Source: Cacajao melanocephalus (taxonomy: Eukaryota > Chordata > Mammalia > Primates > Pitheciidae). From it: a DNA stretch of 64,000 nucleotides. The notes below the pieces were generated by a model. It did not search any database. It had not been told where the DNA came from and saw only the letters and a list, made by a program, of their open reading frames with translations. The stretch is taken from positions 1-64,000 of the forward strand of contig CAUYLG010051230.1 in assembly GCA_963573385.1 (NCBI GenBank). The letters run 5' to 3'. The position numbers were made by a program, and so were the translations under genes. Numbering within the stretch: position 1 is the stretch's first letter; each line of letters starts with the position of its first letter. Below are positions 1 through 15,331 of the stretch, piece after piece.

Positions 1-1690
1 TATATATATATATATTTCATCCATTCATGATAAACACTCAGCAAACTACAAATAGACACTTCCTCAACTTGATAAACAGCATTTACAAAGGTCTAGAGAT
101 AACATTACACTTGATGAAGAAAGACTGAATGTTTTCCTATAAGATCAGAAACAAGGCAAGGACATCTACTCTCACCACTCCTATTCAACTGGGAGTTCAA
201 GCCAGTGCAGTAAGACAATAAAAATAAATAAAAGGCAGACAGATTGGAAATGAGGAAATAAAACTGTCTCTATTCTTTAAGAAAGATATAGTGGTCTACA
301 TAGAAAACCCCAAGGTCAGCAAGATTGCAAGAACAAAACTAACAAACAAAACTCAATCACATTTTTATATGCAGTGAACATGTGGAAGCCAAAATTAAAA
401 ATTTTTGTGCCATTTTCAGTTGCTCCATAAAGCTTTTATATTATATTTAGGTATAACTCTAGTAAAGTATATATATGACTTGTATGCTGAAAACTATAAA
501 ATGCTGATAAAAATAAATCAAAGAAGAACTAAATAAATATAGAGAGATATGCCATGTTCATAGATTAGAAGACTCAACATAGTAAAGGTGTCAATTTTCC
601 CCAAATTGATCTAAGGCTTAAGGCAATTTATATCATTAAAATTTCAGCGAAATTTTTATAGCCATTTGTAAGCTTATTATTCTTAAGTTTATATGGAAAG
701 TTACAGGAACAGCTACAATAATTTTGAAAAAGAATAATAAAGTGAGAGGAATCACTACCTGATTTCAGGACTTCCTAGATAGCTACAGCAATTCAGAGTG
801 ATATTGGCAGAGGGATAGACATTCTGACCAAAGAACAAATAGCGAACTCAGAACTAGACTCACAAATATGCTTAACTGTTTTTTGACAAAGGTGCAAAGC
901 CATTAAATGGAAGGATAGTCTTTGCAAAAAATGGTGCTGGAGGAATTTCCCATTCATAGACAAAACAAAAAACAAAATGACCCTTAGCCTAAACCTCACA
1001 TATTATACAAAAAGTAACTGAAAATTTACCATAGACTTAAATGTAAAATGCAAAACAACAAAAGTTTAGAAAATAACATAGAAGAAATCTTTGGGATCTT
1101 GGCTGGATGAAGAGTTCTTAGACTTGGTTTCAGAAGCACCATCAATTAAAACAAAAATGGATAAATTAGGCTTTACGAAAATTAAAAACTTCGCTCTGTG
1201 AAAAATGTTAAACAGATGAAAAGACAATTTTCACTCTCAGAGAAAATATCTGCAAACAACATATCTAACAAAATATTTGTGTTTAGAATATAAAGCATTC
1301 TCAAACTCAAAAGCAAAATATCCCATTAGAAAATGGGCAAAGATATACATAGACATATCATTCAAGAGGATATACAGATAACCACTATGCACATACAGAG
1401 ATGTTCAATATCATTAGTCTTTAGAGAAATGCAAATTAAAACAACCATGAGATGTTGCTACATACTTATCAGAATGGCTTAAATAAAAAATAGTAAAACA
1501 AACACTGGCAAGGATGCAGAGAAATTGAATCACTCACACTTTGCAGCTTGGAACATAAAATAATACAGCCATTATGAAAAAGAGTATGGTACTTTCTTAC
1601 AAAACTAAATTTGTGCTTACAATACAACCCAGTAACTAAATTCCTGGGTAATTTATTTAAAATATTTTCAAAGATTTAAAGATTGAAATG
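1..1690 (+). repeat. Old LINE-1 fragment, sense (ORF2 3' part)
   Basis: A TA dinucleotide run fills the first 15 bases. The rest reads as decayed L1 ORF2 in the sense direction: the stretch near 60-350 matches the reverse transcriptase region and the stretch near 1340-1560 matches the end of ORF2 (the 'gaaatgcaaattaaaac' segment near 1423). Frames are broken throughout and no long ORF survives. It belongs to an old (L1M-like) family; the exact subfamily cannot be told by eye. Confidence 0.8.
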
Positions 1691-1749
1691 ATCAGATGCC
1701 TACGTCGTTAATGCCTAAATCTTAAGTTTTGGCATGTGCCCATGCCCAT

Positions 1750-2562
<813 letters not shown>

Positions 2563-2589
2563 CCAGGGTTTGGTTTTTTGTTGATGTTG

Positions 2590-2860
2590 TTTTGTGTTTT
2601 TTTTACTTTAGCCATTCTGGTGGTTATGTGCTGCTGTCTCATTGGTTTGTCTTAATAAAACCATTGTCTCAGACAGTGGTTTTAATTTGCATTTCTCAAA
2701 TGATTAGTGATGCAGAGCACATTTTCACATACATGTAGTTATTTGGATATCCTCATCTATGAAGTGCCTAATCAAGTATTTTGCCTATTAAAAAAAAAAA
2801 GGCCATTGGTCCTTTACTTATTAACTGGCAGGAGTATTTAATCTATTTTGTATATGCACC
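2590..2860 (-). repeat. Ancient LINE-1 fragment, antisense, continued
   Basis: Contains the antisense L1 signature 'tttaatttgcatttctc' (about 2683-2699) followed by 'aaatgattagtgatg'. It is the other half of the element interrupted by the Alu at 2257-2562. Confidence 0.65.
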
Positions 2861-3807
<947 letters not shown>

Positions 3808-3812
3808 TCCAA

Positions 3813-3816
<4 letters not shown>

Positions 3817-3853
<37 letters not shown>
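3817..3853. repeat. (TG)n microsatellite
   Basis: About 18 uninterrupted TG units directly after the Alu. Likely length-polymorphic. Confidence 0.95.
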
Positions 3854-3856
<3 letters not shown>

Positions 3857-3869
3857 AATAAAAAAAGAA

Positions 3870-4145
3870 ATTTACTTCTCACCATTCTGGAAGCTGGGAA
3901 ATCCAGTATCAAGGTGCTGGCATCTGGTGAGGGCCTTCATGCTATATTATTCCATGGTGGTAAGTGGAAGGGCAAACCGGTGTTTGAGATAGAGAAAAAA
4001 AAAGGGGCTAAGCTCCCATGATAACCTCTTCTGTGATAATGGCATCAATTCATTAATGAGGGCAGAGCCCTCATAATTTCATCATTTCTTAAAGGTCTCA
4101 CCTCTTAATACCCTCACAATGGCAATTAAGTTTCAACATGAGTTT
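3870..4145. repeat. Medium-reiterated interspersed repeat, family not named
   Basis: The text 'ccattctggaagctgg', 'atcaaggtgctggcatctgg', 'gagggcagagccctcataat' and 'ttcaacatgagttttgg' is a pattern I recognise as a common old interspersed repeat in primate DNA. I cannot assign the family with certainty. Confidence 0.5.
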
Positions 4146-4164
4146 TGGGTGTTTTTTTGTTTTG

Positions 4165-4320
4165 TTTTATTTGTTTGTTTTTTATTATACTTTAAGTTCT
4201 GGGATACACATGCAAAACGTGCAGGTTTCTCACGTAGGTATACATGTGCCATTGTGGTTTGCTGCATCCATCCCCCTGTCATCTACAATAGTTATTTCTT
4301 CTAATGTTAGCCCTCCCTTG
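4165..4320 (-). repeat. LINE-1 3' end, antisense, strongly 5'-truncated
   Basis: 'ttattatactttaagttctg' followed by 'gtaggtatacatgtgccat' is the reverse complement of the L1 3' UTR end. Only about 150 bp remain. Confidence 0.85.
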
Positions 4321-6108
4321 GCATGCAAGACTGTAAGTGTTAACTTTGGCTGGACCTGGATGAGGAGTTTTTAGAGCACTTCCTTAATATACTCTCTCCT
4401 TCCCCTTTTTAGCATGAGAGGTTTTTTGACAGCTTTCTTGCACATAGGAGACATTCGACAGATGTTTGCCAGTTTGATTGAGGCATGGGATGAGGAAATA
4501 AATAGCCATATAGCTCCCATCAGCTGAACACCTATCCATTAAATCATATTTAATTCTTGCAACAATCCTGAGAAAGAAATATCTCTCTATTTTAAAGGCG
4601 GGGAAACTAAGGTTCTGACAAGTGGTAAAGAAAAATGCCCAAGGTGGCATGGTTGGCATCTGAGGGATGCCAGGTCTGGTGTGCTGGAGTACTTGCTGTC
4701 TGTGGCAAGGTGCTGCCATTGCCTGTTGCCTGGGCAAAGTGAGGGGCACAGCATGCCTGGCCATGCATGGTGTCTGAAGTTAGAGCCCAGGGCCCGGGGT
4801 ACCAGATCTGTAGGGCAGGGCTCTGGAAGCATAAGAGACACTGGAGGTTTTTCTCCTGAGTTCTCTGCCAGCCTGTCAGTAGCCTTCAAGAAGAAGCCTA
4901 GGGCTTCCTGATTGGTGGCTTCAGAGGCAAGGCAGCAGCAAGAGAAAGACAAATTAGATAAGAAAAAGTAATGCAACCAGGCTGCCTGTCAGCCCCTGCA
5001 ACTTCTCCAGATTATCATAGTGGACCCATCACTTGCCAAGTCTAGCTAGAAGTTCATCTATCCCCATGAAACCCTCATCTTGCCACCTCCACCATGGCCA
5101 TCCAGGAATGCCCTGGGTATGCCACACTCTGTGGCTGCTGTGTGGAGATGGATTGGTGGTATGGCATGACACACTTTCCTGCTTCCTCTGTCTCACTGCT
5201 CTGAAACAGGAATTCAGGCATAAGCCCTTTGACATGGAGAGCACCAAGCCTTATTGTCCTAGAGAGTGGGACAGCCTGGGAGGCCTGCCTGTCTGAACTT
5301 CAGGGCTCCTGCCCAGGCCTCAGGGGGAATCTTCAATGCCAGTCTATGTGGAGGAAGCCTGTGAGAAATTGTGTGGATAGCTGTGGCAAGGGAGGGCCTG
5401 AGAAGGGACTGGGGGGCACGCAGGAGGAGGAAAGTCAGGCAGAGCTAAGGACAGGGTGGCAATCAGTCAGGGGCCTAGATACACTCCTTCATGGACCCAC
5501 CCAATTCTTTGTCTTCAGTGGCCTTGGGTAGGTCTGGCTGCAAGGGGCAAAAGAACATAAGACGATCCTTTGGAAGATGTGAATGTGCATTTCAATGACT
5601 GGAAACCTGCCAGGGTTGCTTGGAGGAGAGGCAGCTCAAAAATGAAGGCTTAAACAAAACAAAATAACCCTGCTCCAACCCACCCCCAACAGTAACCCAC
5701 AGAGGGAAAAGGAAGAAAGGAATAAGACTAAAAGTTTAGAAAAGGGAAGTGCAAATTGGGTTTAAGATGCCTCAACTGAAGCCAGAGCCATGTGGTTTGA
5801 ATTGTTTGTGTGTCTTGAACCATAGCCCAGCCAAGATGGCTGAGGGGCAAGGCTAGGACCTCTCTTTGTGAAGCAGGACTGGGCTGCGGTGGGCATGTGC
5901 AGGAATACCCCTACAACTAGGGAATCAGGCCCCAGCTACTAGTGGGAAGGGCAGATATTCAAGTAAAAGCTATTTCTGCTGAAACCAAAGATTTATATAG
6001 ACTCAGATACAATATTTGTTATTGTATCAGATCCATTTGTCCTTGAAGATTTAAGATTAAAGAAATGCAGACATCGTCCCTGTCCATTCATGGTCCTATA
6101 GGTACTCT
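4321..6108. other. Intergenic, unique-looking, no gene seen
   Basis: GC content rises here and several short ORFs (up to 129 codons) occur on both strands. They overlap each other and show no recognisable domain. I see no exon, RNA gene or repeat that I can name. Confidence 0.5.
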
Positions 6109-6252
6109 GCAATGGTGTGCTGGCAAATGTTTAACAATCAGCTTTCTGGAGGAAAAATCAAAACAGGCAAAACATGCTTGATATAATAGCATTTACCAAT
6201 TTCCAATTTCCTTGGTGTAAATACTCTCTGTGGCCAAGTTCAAGCTGCGAAC
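6109..6252. repeat. Unnamed dispersed repeat, copy 1
   Basis: Resembles 19434-19555: both contain 'gtgctggYaaatgttYaacaa', a middle part ending 'taaat(a/g)ct', and 'caagct(g/a)c(g/c)aac'. The order of blocks is the same in both copies. Probably an old DNA transposon; the family is unknown to me. Confidence 0.5.
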
Positions 6253-6359
6253 TTACTATCACTAAGGCGAAGGTGGGTAGTCTGAGTCTAACAGAGTTTA
6301 GGTAACCATAATAACAGCATTGATTGAGTTTACATTATTTGCTAAATTCTTCATGTGCA

Positions 6360-9300
6360 TCATTTTGATTTTATTATTTCAATAGTTTCGGGGGAACAGG
6401 TGGTGTTTGCTTACATGGATAAGTTCTTTAAGTGTGATTTCTGAGATTTTGGTACCTCCATCACCTGAGCACTCTACACTGCACCCAGTGTGTAGTCTTT
6501 AATCCCACGTCTCTTTCCCATCCTTCCCTTTAAGTCCTCAGAGTCCATTAGGTCATTCTGATGCCTTTATATCCTCATATCTTAGCTCCCACTTATAGGT
6601 GAGAACATAGGATGTTTGGTTTCCCATTCCTGAGTTACTTCACTTGGAATAATAGTCTCCAACTCCATCCAGGTTGCTGGGAATGCCATTATTTTGTTCC
6701 TTTTTGTGGCTGAGTAGAATTCCATGGCGTATACAAACCACATTTTCTTTATGCACTTGTTAGTTGATGGGCATTTATGCTGGTTCCATATTTTTGCAAT
6801 TGCAAATTGTGCTGCTGTAAACATGCATGTGCAAGTGCCTTTTTCATTATAATGACTTCCTTTCCTCTGGATACATACCCAGTAGTGAGACTGCTGAATC
6901 AAATGGTAGTTTACTTTTGGTTCTTTAAGGAATATCCATGCTGTTTTCTATAGTGGTTGTATTAGTTTACATGCCCACCAGCAGTGTAAAAGTGTTCCCT
7001 TTTCACCACATCCATGCCAACATCTATTATTATTATCTATTATCTTTTTATTTTTAAATTATAGCCATTCTTGCAGGAGTAAGGTGGTATCGCATTGTGG
7101 TTTTTATTTGCATTTCCCTGATAATTAGTGATGTTGAGCATTTTTTCATGTTTGTTGTCCACTTGTGTATCTTCTTTTGAGAATTGTCTATTCATGTCCT
7201 TAGCCCTCTTTTTCACGGGATTGTTTGTTTTTTTCTTGCTGATTTGAGTTCCTTGTAGATTCTGGATATTCACCCTTTTGTCAGATGCATAGCTTGCAAA
7301 GATTTTCTCCCACTATGTGAGTTATCTGTTTACATTGCTGATTATTTATTTTGCTGTGCAGAAGCTTTCTAGTTTAATTAAATCCCATCTGTTTATCTTT
7401 GTTTTTGTTGCATTTGCTTTTGGGTTCTTAGTCATCAGCTCTTTGCCTAGGCCAATGTCTAGGAGAGTTCTTCTGGTGTTATCTTCTACACTTTTTATGG
7501 TTTCAAGTCTTAGGTTTAAGTCTTTGATCCATCTTGGGTTGATTTTTGTCCAAGGGAGAGATGAGGATCCAGTTTCAATCTTCTACATGTGGCTTGGCAA
7601 TTATGCCAGCACCATTTGTTGAAAAGGGTGTCCTTTCCCCATATTATGTTTTTGTTTGCTTTGTCGAAGAACAGTTGGGTGTAAGTATTTGACTTTATTT
7701 CTGGGTTCTCTATTCTGTTCTATTGGTCTGTTTGCCTGTTTTTATACCAGTACTATGCTGTTTTGGTAACGATAACCTTGTAGTATAGTTTGAAGTGGGG
7801 TAATATGATGCTTCCAGATTTGTTCTTTTTGCTTAGTCTTGCTTTGGCTATGGGGGCTCTTTTTTGGTTCCATATGAATTTTAGGATTTTTTTTCTAGTT
7901 CTGTGGAGAATGATGATTGCATTTTGATGGTAATTGCATTGAATTTATAGATTGCTTTAGGCAGTATGGCCATTTTCACAATATTGATTCTACCCATCGA
8001 TGAGCATGGGATGTGTTTCTATTTGTTTGTATCAGCTATGATTTCTTTAAGCAGTGCTTTGTAGTTTTCCCTGCAGAGATCTTTCACCTCTTTGGTTAGG
8101 TATATTCCTAAGTATTTTATTTGTTTATTTATTTATTTTTGCAGCTATTATAAAAGAGGTTGAAGTTTTGATTTGATTCTCAGCTTGGTTGCTACTGGTG
8201 TATAGCAGTGCTACTGATTTTTGTACATTGGTTTTGTATCCTGAAACTTTACTGAATTCATTTATCAGATCTAGGAGATTTTTGGATGAGTCTTTAGGGT
8301 TTTCTAGGTATATAATCATATCATGGGCAAACAGTGACAGTTTGACTTCCTCAATACCAATTTAGATGCTCTTTATTTCTTTCTCTTGCCTGATTGCTCT
8401 GGCTAGAACTTCCAGTAATATATTGAGTAGAAGTGGCGAAAGTGGGCATCCTCATCTTTTTCCAGTTCTCAGGGGAAATGCTTTCAACTTTTCCCTTTCC
8501 AGTATAATGTTAACTCTGGGTTTGTCATAGACGGCTTTTATTACCTTAAGGTATGTCCCTCTATGGTGATTTTGCTAAGGGTTTTAATCACAAATGGATG
8601 GTGGATTTTGTCAAATACTTTTTCTCCATCTATTCAGATGATGATATGTTTTTTGTTTTTACTTCTGTTTATGTGGTGTATCAAATTTATTGACTTACAT
8701 ACATTAAATCAACCCTGCCTCCTTGGTATGAAACCCACTTGATCATGGTGCATTATCTTTTTGTATGCTGTTGAACTTGGTTACCTAGCATTTTGTTGAG
8801 GATTTTTGCATCTACATTCATCAGGATATTAATCAGTAGTTTTCTTTTTTTGCTATGTCATTTCCTGGTTTGGGTATTAGGGTAATATTGGCTTCATAGA
8901 ATGATTTAGGGAGGAGTCCCTCTTTATCTTTTGGAATAGTTTCAGTAGGATTCATACCAATTCTTCTTTGAATGTCTGATAGAATTCAGCTGTCAATCCA
9001 TCTGGTCCTGGACTTTTTTGTTGGTAAATTTTTACATTACTGTTTCAACCTTGCTGCTTGTTATTGGTCTGCTCAGAGTTTCTATTTCCTTCTGATTTAA
9101 TCTAGGAGGGTTGTATATTTCCAGGAATTTATCTGTCTCTTCTAGGTTTTCTAGTTTGTGCACATACGATTCTTCATAGCAGCCTTGAATGATCTTTTGT
9201 ATTTCTGTGGTATCATTTCCAGTATCTCCCATTTCATTTCTAATTGAGTTTATTTGGATCTTCTCTCTTCTTTTCTTGGTTAATCTTGCTAATGGTCTAT

Positions 9301-11040
9301 TGATTTTGCTTATCTTTTCAAAGAACCAACTTTTTGTTTCATTTATCTTTTGTATTTTTTGGTTTCAATCTTATTTAGTTTTGCTCTGACCTTTGTTATT
9401 TCTTTCCTTCTGCTGGGTTCAGGTTTGGTTTGTTCTTGTCTCTCTAGTTCCTTGTGGTGTGAGTTTAGATTGTTTGTGTTCTTTCAGACTTCTGGCATTT
9501 AATGCTGTCAACTTTCCTCTTAGCACCGCTTTTGCTCTATCCCAGAGGTTTTGATCAGTTGTGTCACTATTGTCATCCAGTTCAAAGAATTGTTAAATTT
9601 CTATCTTGATTTTATTGTTAACCCAAAGTTTATTCAGGTACATATTATTTAATTTCCATGTATTTGTATAGCTTTGGTGGTTCCTTTTGGAGTTAATTTC
9701 CAATTTTATTCCACTGTGATCTGAAAGAGTACTTGATACAATTTTGATTTTCTTAAATTTATTCAGACTTGCTTTGTGGCCTATCGTATGGTCTAACCTG
9801 GAGAATGTTCTATGAGCTGATGAAAAGAATGTATATTCTGCAGTTGTTGGGTAGAATGTTTTGTAAGTATCTCTTAGGTTCTTCTGTTCTAGGGTATAGT
9901 TTCAGTCTATTGTTTCTTTGTTGACTTTCTGTCTCAATGACCTGTTTAATACTGCCAGCAGAGTGCTGACTCCCCCTACTATTATTGTGTTGCCATCAAT
10001 TTCATTTCTCAGGTCTAGTAGTAATTTTGTTTTATAAATTTGGGAGCTCCAGTGTTAGGTGCATATATATTTAGGATTGCAACATTTTCCTGTTGGACTA
10101 ATACTTTTATCACTATATAATGTTCTTCCTTGTCTTTTTTAACTGTTATTGCTTTTAAGTCTGTTTTGACTGATATAAGAATAGCTACTCCTGCTTGCTT
10201 TTGGTTTCCATTTGCATGGAATATCTTCCCTCCCCCTCACTTTACCTTAAGTTTATGTGAGTCCTTAGATGTTAGGTGAGTCTCTTGAAGACAGCAGATG
10301 GTTGGTGGATTTGTATTTACCTGCCATTCTGTATCTCTTCATTGGAGCATTTAGGCCATTTACATTCAACGTGAGTATTGAGATGTGAGGTACCATTCTA
10401 TTCATCATGCTAGCTGTTGCTGGAATACCTTTTTTGTTTCATTGTTATTTTTTTATAGGTCCTGTGAGATTTTTGCTTTAAGTAGGTTCTATTTTGGTAT
10501 ATTTTGAGGTTTTATTTCACAATTTAGGACTCCTTTTAGCAGTTCTTGTAGTGCTGGCTTGGTAGTGGCAAATTCTCTCGGCATTTGCTTATCTAAAAAT
10601 GACTATCTCTCCTTCATTAATGAAGCTTGGTTAGCCTGGATCCAAAATTCTTGGCTGACAATTATTTTAAGGAGACAAAAGATAGGACCCCAATCTCTTC
10701 TGGCTTGCAGGGTTTCTGCTGAGAAATCTGCTGTTAATCTGATAGGTTTTCCTTATAGATTACCTATAAAGGAAAAGCTGAGGCTTTTGCCTCACAGCTC
10801 CTAAGAGTCTGTCCTTTATCTTGACTTTAGAGAACTTGATGACTACATGCCTAGATGATCTTTTTGTGATGAATTTCCCAGGTGTTCTTTGAGCTTCTTG
10901 TATTTGGGTTTCTAGATTACTAGCAAGACTCAAGAAGTTTTCCTCAATTATTCCCTCAAATAAGTTTTCTAAACTTTTAGATTCCTCCTCTTCCTCAGGA
11001 ACTCCGATTATTCTTCCAGAGACACAGGTGCCTTCACAGC
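6360..11040 (-). mobile_element. 5'-truncated LINE-1, antisense (4.7 kb)
   Basis: Reads 3' UTR, ORF2, then the end of ORF1 from left to right, so the element lies on the minus strand. Minus-strand peptides show ORF1p carboxy-terminal words (RIIGVPE, then ENLFEGIIEENF, near 10900-11010) and ORF2p pieces: a reverse transcriptase fragment at 8125-8319 and an ORF2 fragment at 6582-6902. Frames are broken many times. The reverse-transcriptase box near 8320 reads FAHD in place of the conserved FADD, so one catalytic aspartate is lost. The element ends within ORF1 at about 11020-11040, giving a 5' truncation. It is dead; L1PB/L1MA-like age is my estimate. Confidence 0.9.
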
Positions 11041-11309
11041 TCACCTAGTAAGCATGCTCCCTACAGCCCATAACCAACCAAAAAATGTTTACTGAAGAAC
11101 ATCTACAAGCTGAAATGTGTGGTGCTGTGCCAGGTTGTTCTGTGGCACTGTTCATTCATCTCTGGCCCTCTTGGTCCTCTGGCAGACTCCAACTCATCTC
11201 TCTAGCCCCAGGGTAAACATCTCTGCAAAGTCTTTTTGACTCCAACTAACTTCCTCTGTGTATCTCGTGAATCCTCTACAGACTTTATCCCACTAGACCG
11301 TGATCCTCT
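11041..11309. other. Intergenic, no feature seen
   Basis: Short unique stretch between the antisense L1 and the MER5-like copies. Confidence 0.5.
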
Positions 11310-11595
11310 AGACCAGGGTGTCCCACACTGTCATGTGCGAACAAATCCCCTGGGGATCTGATAAGAATGCAGACTTCCACCCAGTAAGCCTGTGGTGGGA
11401 CCTGAGAGTCTGCATTTCTGGTAAGCTCTCAGGTCTTGCCATCACTTTGAACAGCAGGGTCCAGCACTGATTCTCAAACTCTAGCACAAACTTGTTAAAA
11501 CACAGACTCTTGGGTCTAACCATTAATGGGGACTGAGAAACTTCATTTCCAACAAGCTCCCAGATGACGCAGATGCTGCTGGTTCACATACCTCA
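11310..11595 (+). repeat. Two MER5-type (hAT-Charlie) fragments in tandem
   Basis: Two successive copies of the MER5 pattern: 'cccctggggatctgataag' with 'gagagtctgcatttctgg', then 'tgattctcaaactctagca' with 'aacaagctcccagatgacgc' and 'agatgctgctggttc'. Both are non-autonomous DNA-transposon remnants. Confidence 0.75.
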
Positions 11596-14500
11596 CCTTG
11601 CTTAACATTACTTCCAGGCCCTACGTAATTCAACTTTTAGGACTCTTAACTACTCCATGATTGACAGAGAGAACACATACTTAATAGATGTGTGACGGAT
11701 GAGGTAGAAGGAAACAAATACCAGCATGAGCATTCAGACTGGATGTAAGAGGTGACAGGAACATACATGTGACTTTTTGCAGCTTAGATTTGGAGTACAG
11801 AGGATCATTATCAGCTCTTCATTCCTGCCTGCCTCCCTGCCAGGCCCCGTTCTTGTGGGCACTTAGATTACAGACCTACCAGGTTCTACTTGGCAGCCCT
11901 TGGCAGCAGCCTTTCCAAGTTCAATGGCCATGCTCTCGGGCTCTCTGACAACAGGAACCACACCAGAAACTTGTGTGTTTGGGGGCAGGGAGGGAAGTTG
12001 GGAGGGGATAATGTGCTCTTGATTCATTCATGAGCTCTCAAATCCTGCCCCCCAGTGTCTGCTTTCTGCTAAGCCTTTCCCTGTGTTGGAAGACCTGAGG
12101 GAGGGGCTTCCCTCACATCATCCACATTGCCCTGCAGTGTCCATTACCCTCTGCTTGCCCAGGGAGGAAGGGTGGAGGGGCTGTGTCCTGGTCTCCCCAG
12201 AGGATCTGCCCCACAAGTGGCTGTTTTCTCACAGAACATCAGGGCTCTTTATTTCTATAAATTGGCAAAAAGAAGAGGTAGCCCTTTTCTCTGTTAGATG
12301 TCCTCATACCTGGGTGTGATACCAGCAGCCATGTCCCTGAGCAGACCTGGTCTGAGCATGTCAGCACAGAAGTATGGGAGGAAGCTGGGTCCCAGATGAA
12401 GCTGTTAAATTAACTAACCAAGATAGGAATTGTGTAGTAGAGCAGGAAAACTTGACGAGATGGGAGAAAATTGCTAGAGCAATGTTCTTGAGTGAGTGAG
12501 AGAGGTTGGGATGCTGTGCAAGGGAAAGGGATGGGTTTAGACAGGAACATGGAGAATCCAGCCATGTAACAGGTGGGAGGCAGAGGAGAAGTGTCCAGGA
12601 AAAAAGTGACAGGTAGCAGGGGAGGTGGGGGCTTGTAGAAAGTTTCTTCTAATGGCTTTCATTTTCTCAGTGAAATAGGAAGCAAGACCATCAGCTAAGA
12701 ATGACGACAAGTGGTGTTGGAGATTTTAGGAAAAGGCAAAAGATGTGAAATAATGTCAAAATGAGGGGAATGCAACTGATGGGCATTAAGGATGCTTTGA
12801 ATACAGCTATCGTCATTTAGAGTAACCCTAGTCAGTATGGTTGTGTGATTTTCTTTGGCTGTATTCAACTTCATAGGTGCAAGTGGGGAGCTGGATCTAA
12901 TCAGGACCAGGATTTTGCCAAGTGGGCGTGGCAGGATCAGAAAAGAACAAAAGAATTGAGGGTGTGCTTAAGGGAGGGACTGTAATGATGGCTCATAGAT
13001 TTTAAGATGCTGGGAAGTGAGGACATGAGGAGGCTGAAGGTCAGGGGAAAATTAAAATATCAATGGACTGGAGGTCCCTCTGGGGTCAAAGAACTGTTGG
13101 AGTTGAGGTGCTGAAGGAAGTGAGTAGTGAAGATAGGAGATGGTGGTCAGAGGCTGGATGCTGGCAGCAGGGAGTGTGAAGAGCTACAGGTACTAGTGAT
13201 CATAAGATTTAGGAGCTATGATCATGGAAGTGGGCGACCCAGGTGTGGGGAAGGCAAGACCATTAGAGGGATGGAGTTCAAGGGACTACTTGGCTAACGA
13301 ACTAGAGGAAATTTGTGCCTTGTGGTAGAAGGTAAAATACGGCCTCAAATTCCCCCCAGCCTAGTACACACAGCCTTTTACAATGTGACTTTGTAGCTCC
13401 TCCAAAAAAGGAGCTACAAGGACTCCTTGAATGCTCCTTGGCTTTTTCACTTACTTGCAAACGCAGCATTACCTGACTTCTAAGGCTATGCCTTAAAATG
13501 CTTTACAGCTTCTACTTTGTACTCTTATAACTGTCCTGGGATTCTCATGCAGTGAAGTCTATCTAGCCAACTGGAGGATGAGCAGCCACATAAAGACGAA
13601 TTGACAGTCAACAACTGGCCCCAACCCCAGATGTGGGAGTGAGAGCACCTTGGATCATTCATCCAACTCACAGAATCATGGGAAAAAATGTCACTGTGAG
13701 TTCTGAGCCTCTGAGTTCTGAGGTTGTATGTTAGGCTGTAAAGACAAATAGAAACATATGTGAATAGTGAAATCCTCAGAAATATTACAAGAGAATGTTA
13801 AGGAGTAATTGAAAACCAGAGTTAATATATAGATTTGTGAGGAAAAAAATGATTTCTTTTCTTTTCTTTTTTGAGCTATTTTGTGTCTGTTGGTTTGTTA
13901 TTTGCTGTCAAAAGTACCCAATTTATATAATGAGATTTTAACACAGGTATCCCCTCACCCCCCTAGAAAGCTTAAAAACCTCAGAGGTACGACATCAGTC
14001 TCTCATTGATGACTTCCTGCCATGGAGAACAGAAAGGCGTCAGGGAGGAGGTGGCCTCCTTTAGGGACGAGGTGGTGAGGGGTCTGACACAGTTGTTCCC
14101 AATGCCCTCTTTTGCCTTGAGACATGGTGAAGCACAGTGGGATAGATGAGCAGGACAGAGAGAAGGGAGAGAAGGGGCAAAGAACTCTTGGCCCCTTTCC
14201 CCTTGGTTTGTCAGGTTGGAGTTTGTAGAATGGGAGGTGAGAGAGTGCCTGGGAGAGGCCAGAGCCAGGCAGGCAAAAAGAGGCAGAGATGCAAGAGGAA
14301 AAATGGCCACCTGGATAGAGGAAGTAAGGAGCAAGGCGGGGAGGTAGAAAGAGAGGCTGGGGAAAGAAATTAGACAAGAGAAGTAGGGTCAGGGAGCCAG
14401 GAGCAGGGAAATGAGGTGATGTAAAGGGACCTGGCGTGGCTACTGCCTAAGACCCCCTTACGTCTCCCAAAACCACTCTTGCCCAACTGTGAGACACTAA

Positions 14501-15331
14501 CCAATCTGACTTTGGTGTTCTGAAAATAGCCTGGGATCAGAAGCAACCTCTTTCATCATGTAACCAGACAGTGTGCCCCAGCATCAGGCAGCAGGGACAT
14601 CTCCATGATCATGGCACCACCATCTTTCTCTTAGAAATTAACCTATTAATGTAGCAGCTAAATGGAAAAGGTTGCGTCAGTGACAACCAGGCTCCATGCA
14701 GTTGAGGTGTCTGGGCCCTGCCCTGACTTGGTTAAATCAGAGCATAAGGTTTCTGAAATGTTGAGGTTGCATCAGGAAAGGAGAAGCAGAAACAGGGCTG
14801 GGTCAAGATCGGATGTCATGGATGACGTGTGCAGGACATGAAAGGCAAATATGTGAGATGGAAGAGGAGGAACCAGCAGGCCAAGTCATGGGGCTGACAT
14901 AAGAGGGGCTATCAAAGTAAAGAATCAGAGCCTTGGACAAACTCAAGGTTAGAATCATCAGGTGTGCATCTTACTGATACTTCTCTCTTTCTAACACATC
15001 GAGAGCCTATAGTCACTGCCTAAATGCTTATTCCCATATGCTTGCTGGTAGAGAAGAATCTCCTGGGTGTGACATTCAGTGACAAAAGCAATGGAAGACG
15101 TGTATTGTATTCACTCACCTATGTAAAAAAAAAAAAAAAAGTGTGTGTGTGTGTGTGTGTATCTGTGTGGTGTCTACATTCAAAGTGACACGAAAATCTG
15201 ATACTGTTGTTCCTTTTGGGAAGAGAAATGGGGGATGTAGGGGGCCAGGGGTAGGCAAACTTAGCTCTTCACCTTATATTTTGTGTACTTAAAAATATAA
15301 ACAAATTACTTCTCAGAGAATTCTTGTAGAC
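11596..15331. other. Upstream flank of CCR1, mostly unique
   Basis: No gene model is supported. The region includes a perfect short hairpin at 13391-13419, a poly-A then GT microsatellite at 15125-15163, and purine-rich stretches around 12400-13300 and 14140-14420. Short ORFs on both strands overlap and carry no recognisable domain. Confidence 0.5.
15125..15163. repeat. Poly-A plus (GT)n microsatellite
   Basis: A run of As followed by about ten GT units and a degenerate GT tail. It looks like the tail of a decayed retroelement turned microsatellite. Confidence 0.85.
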
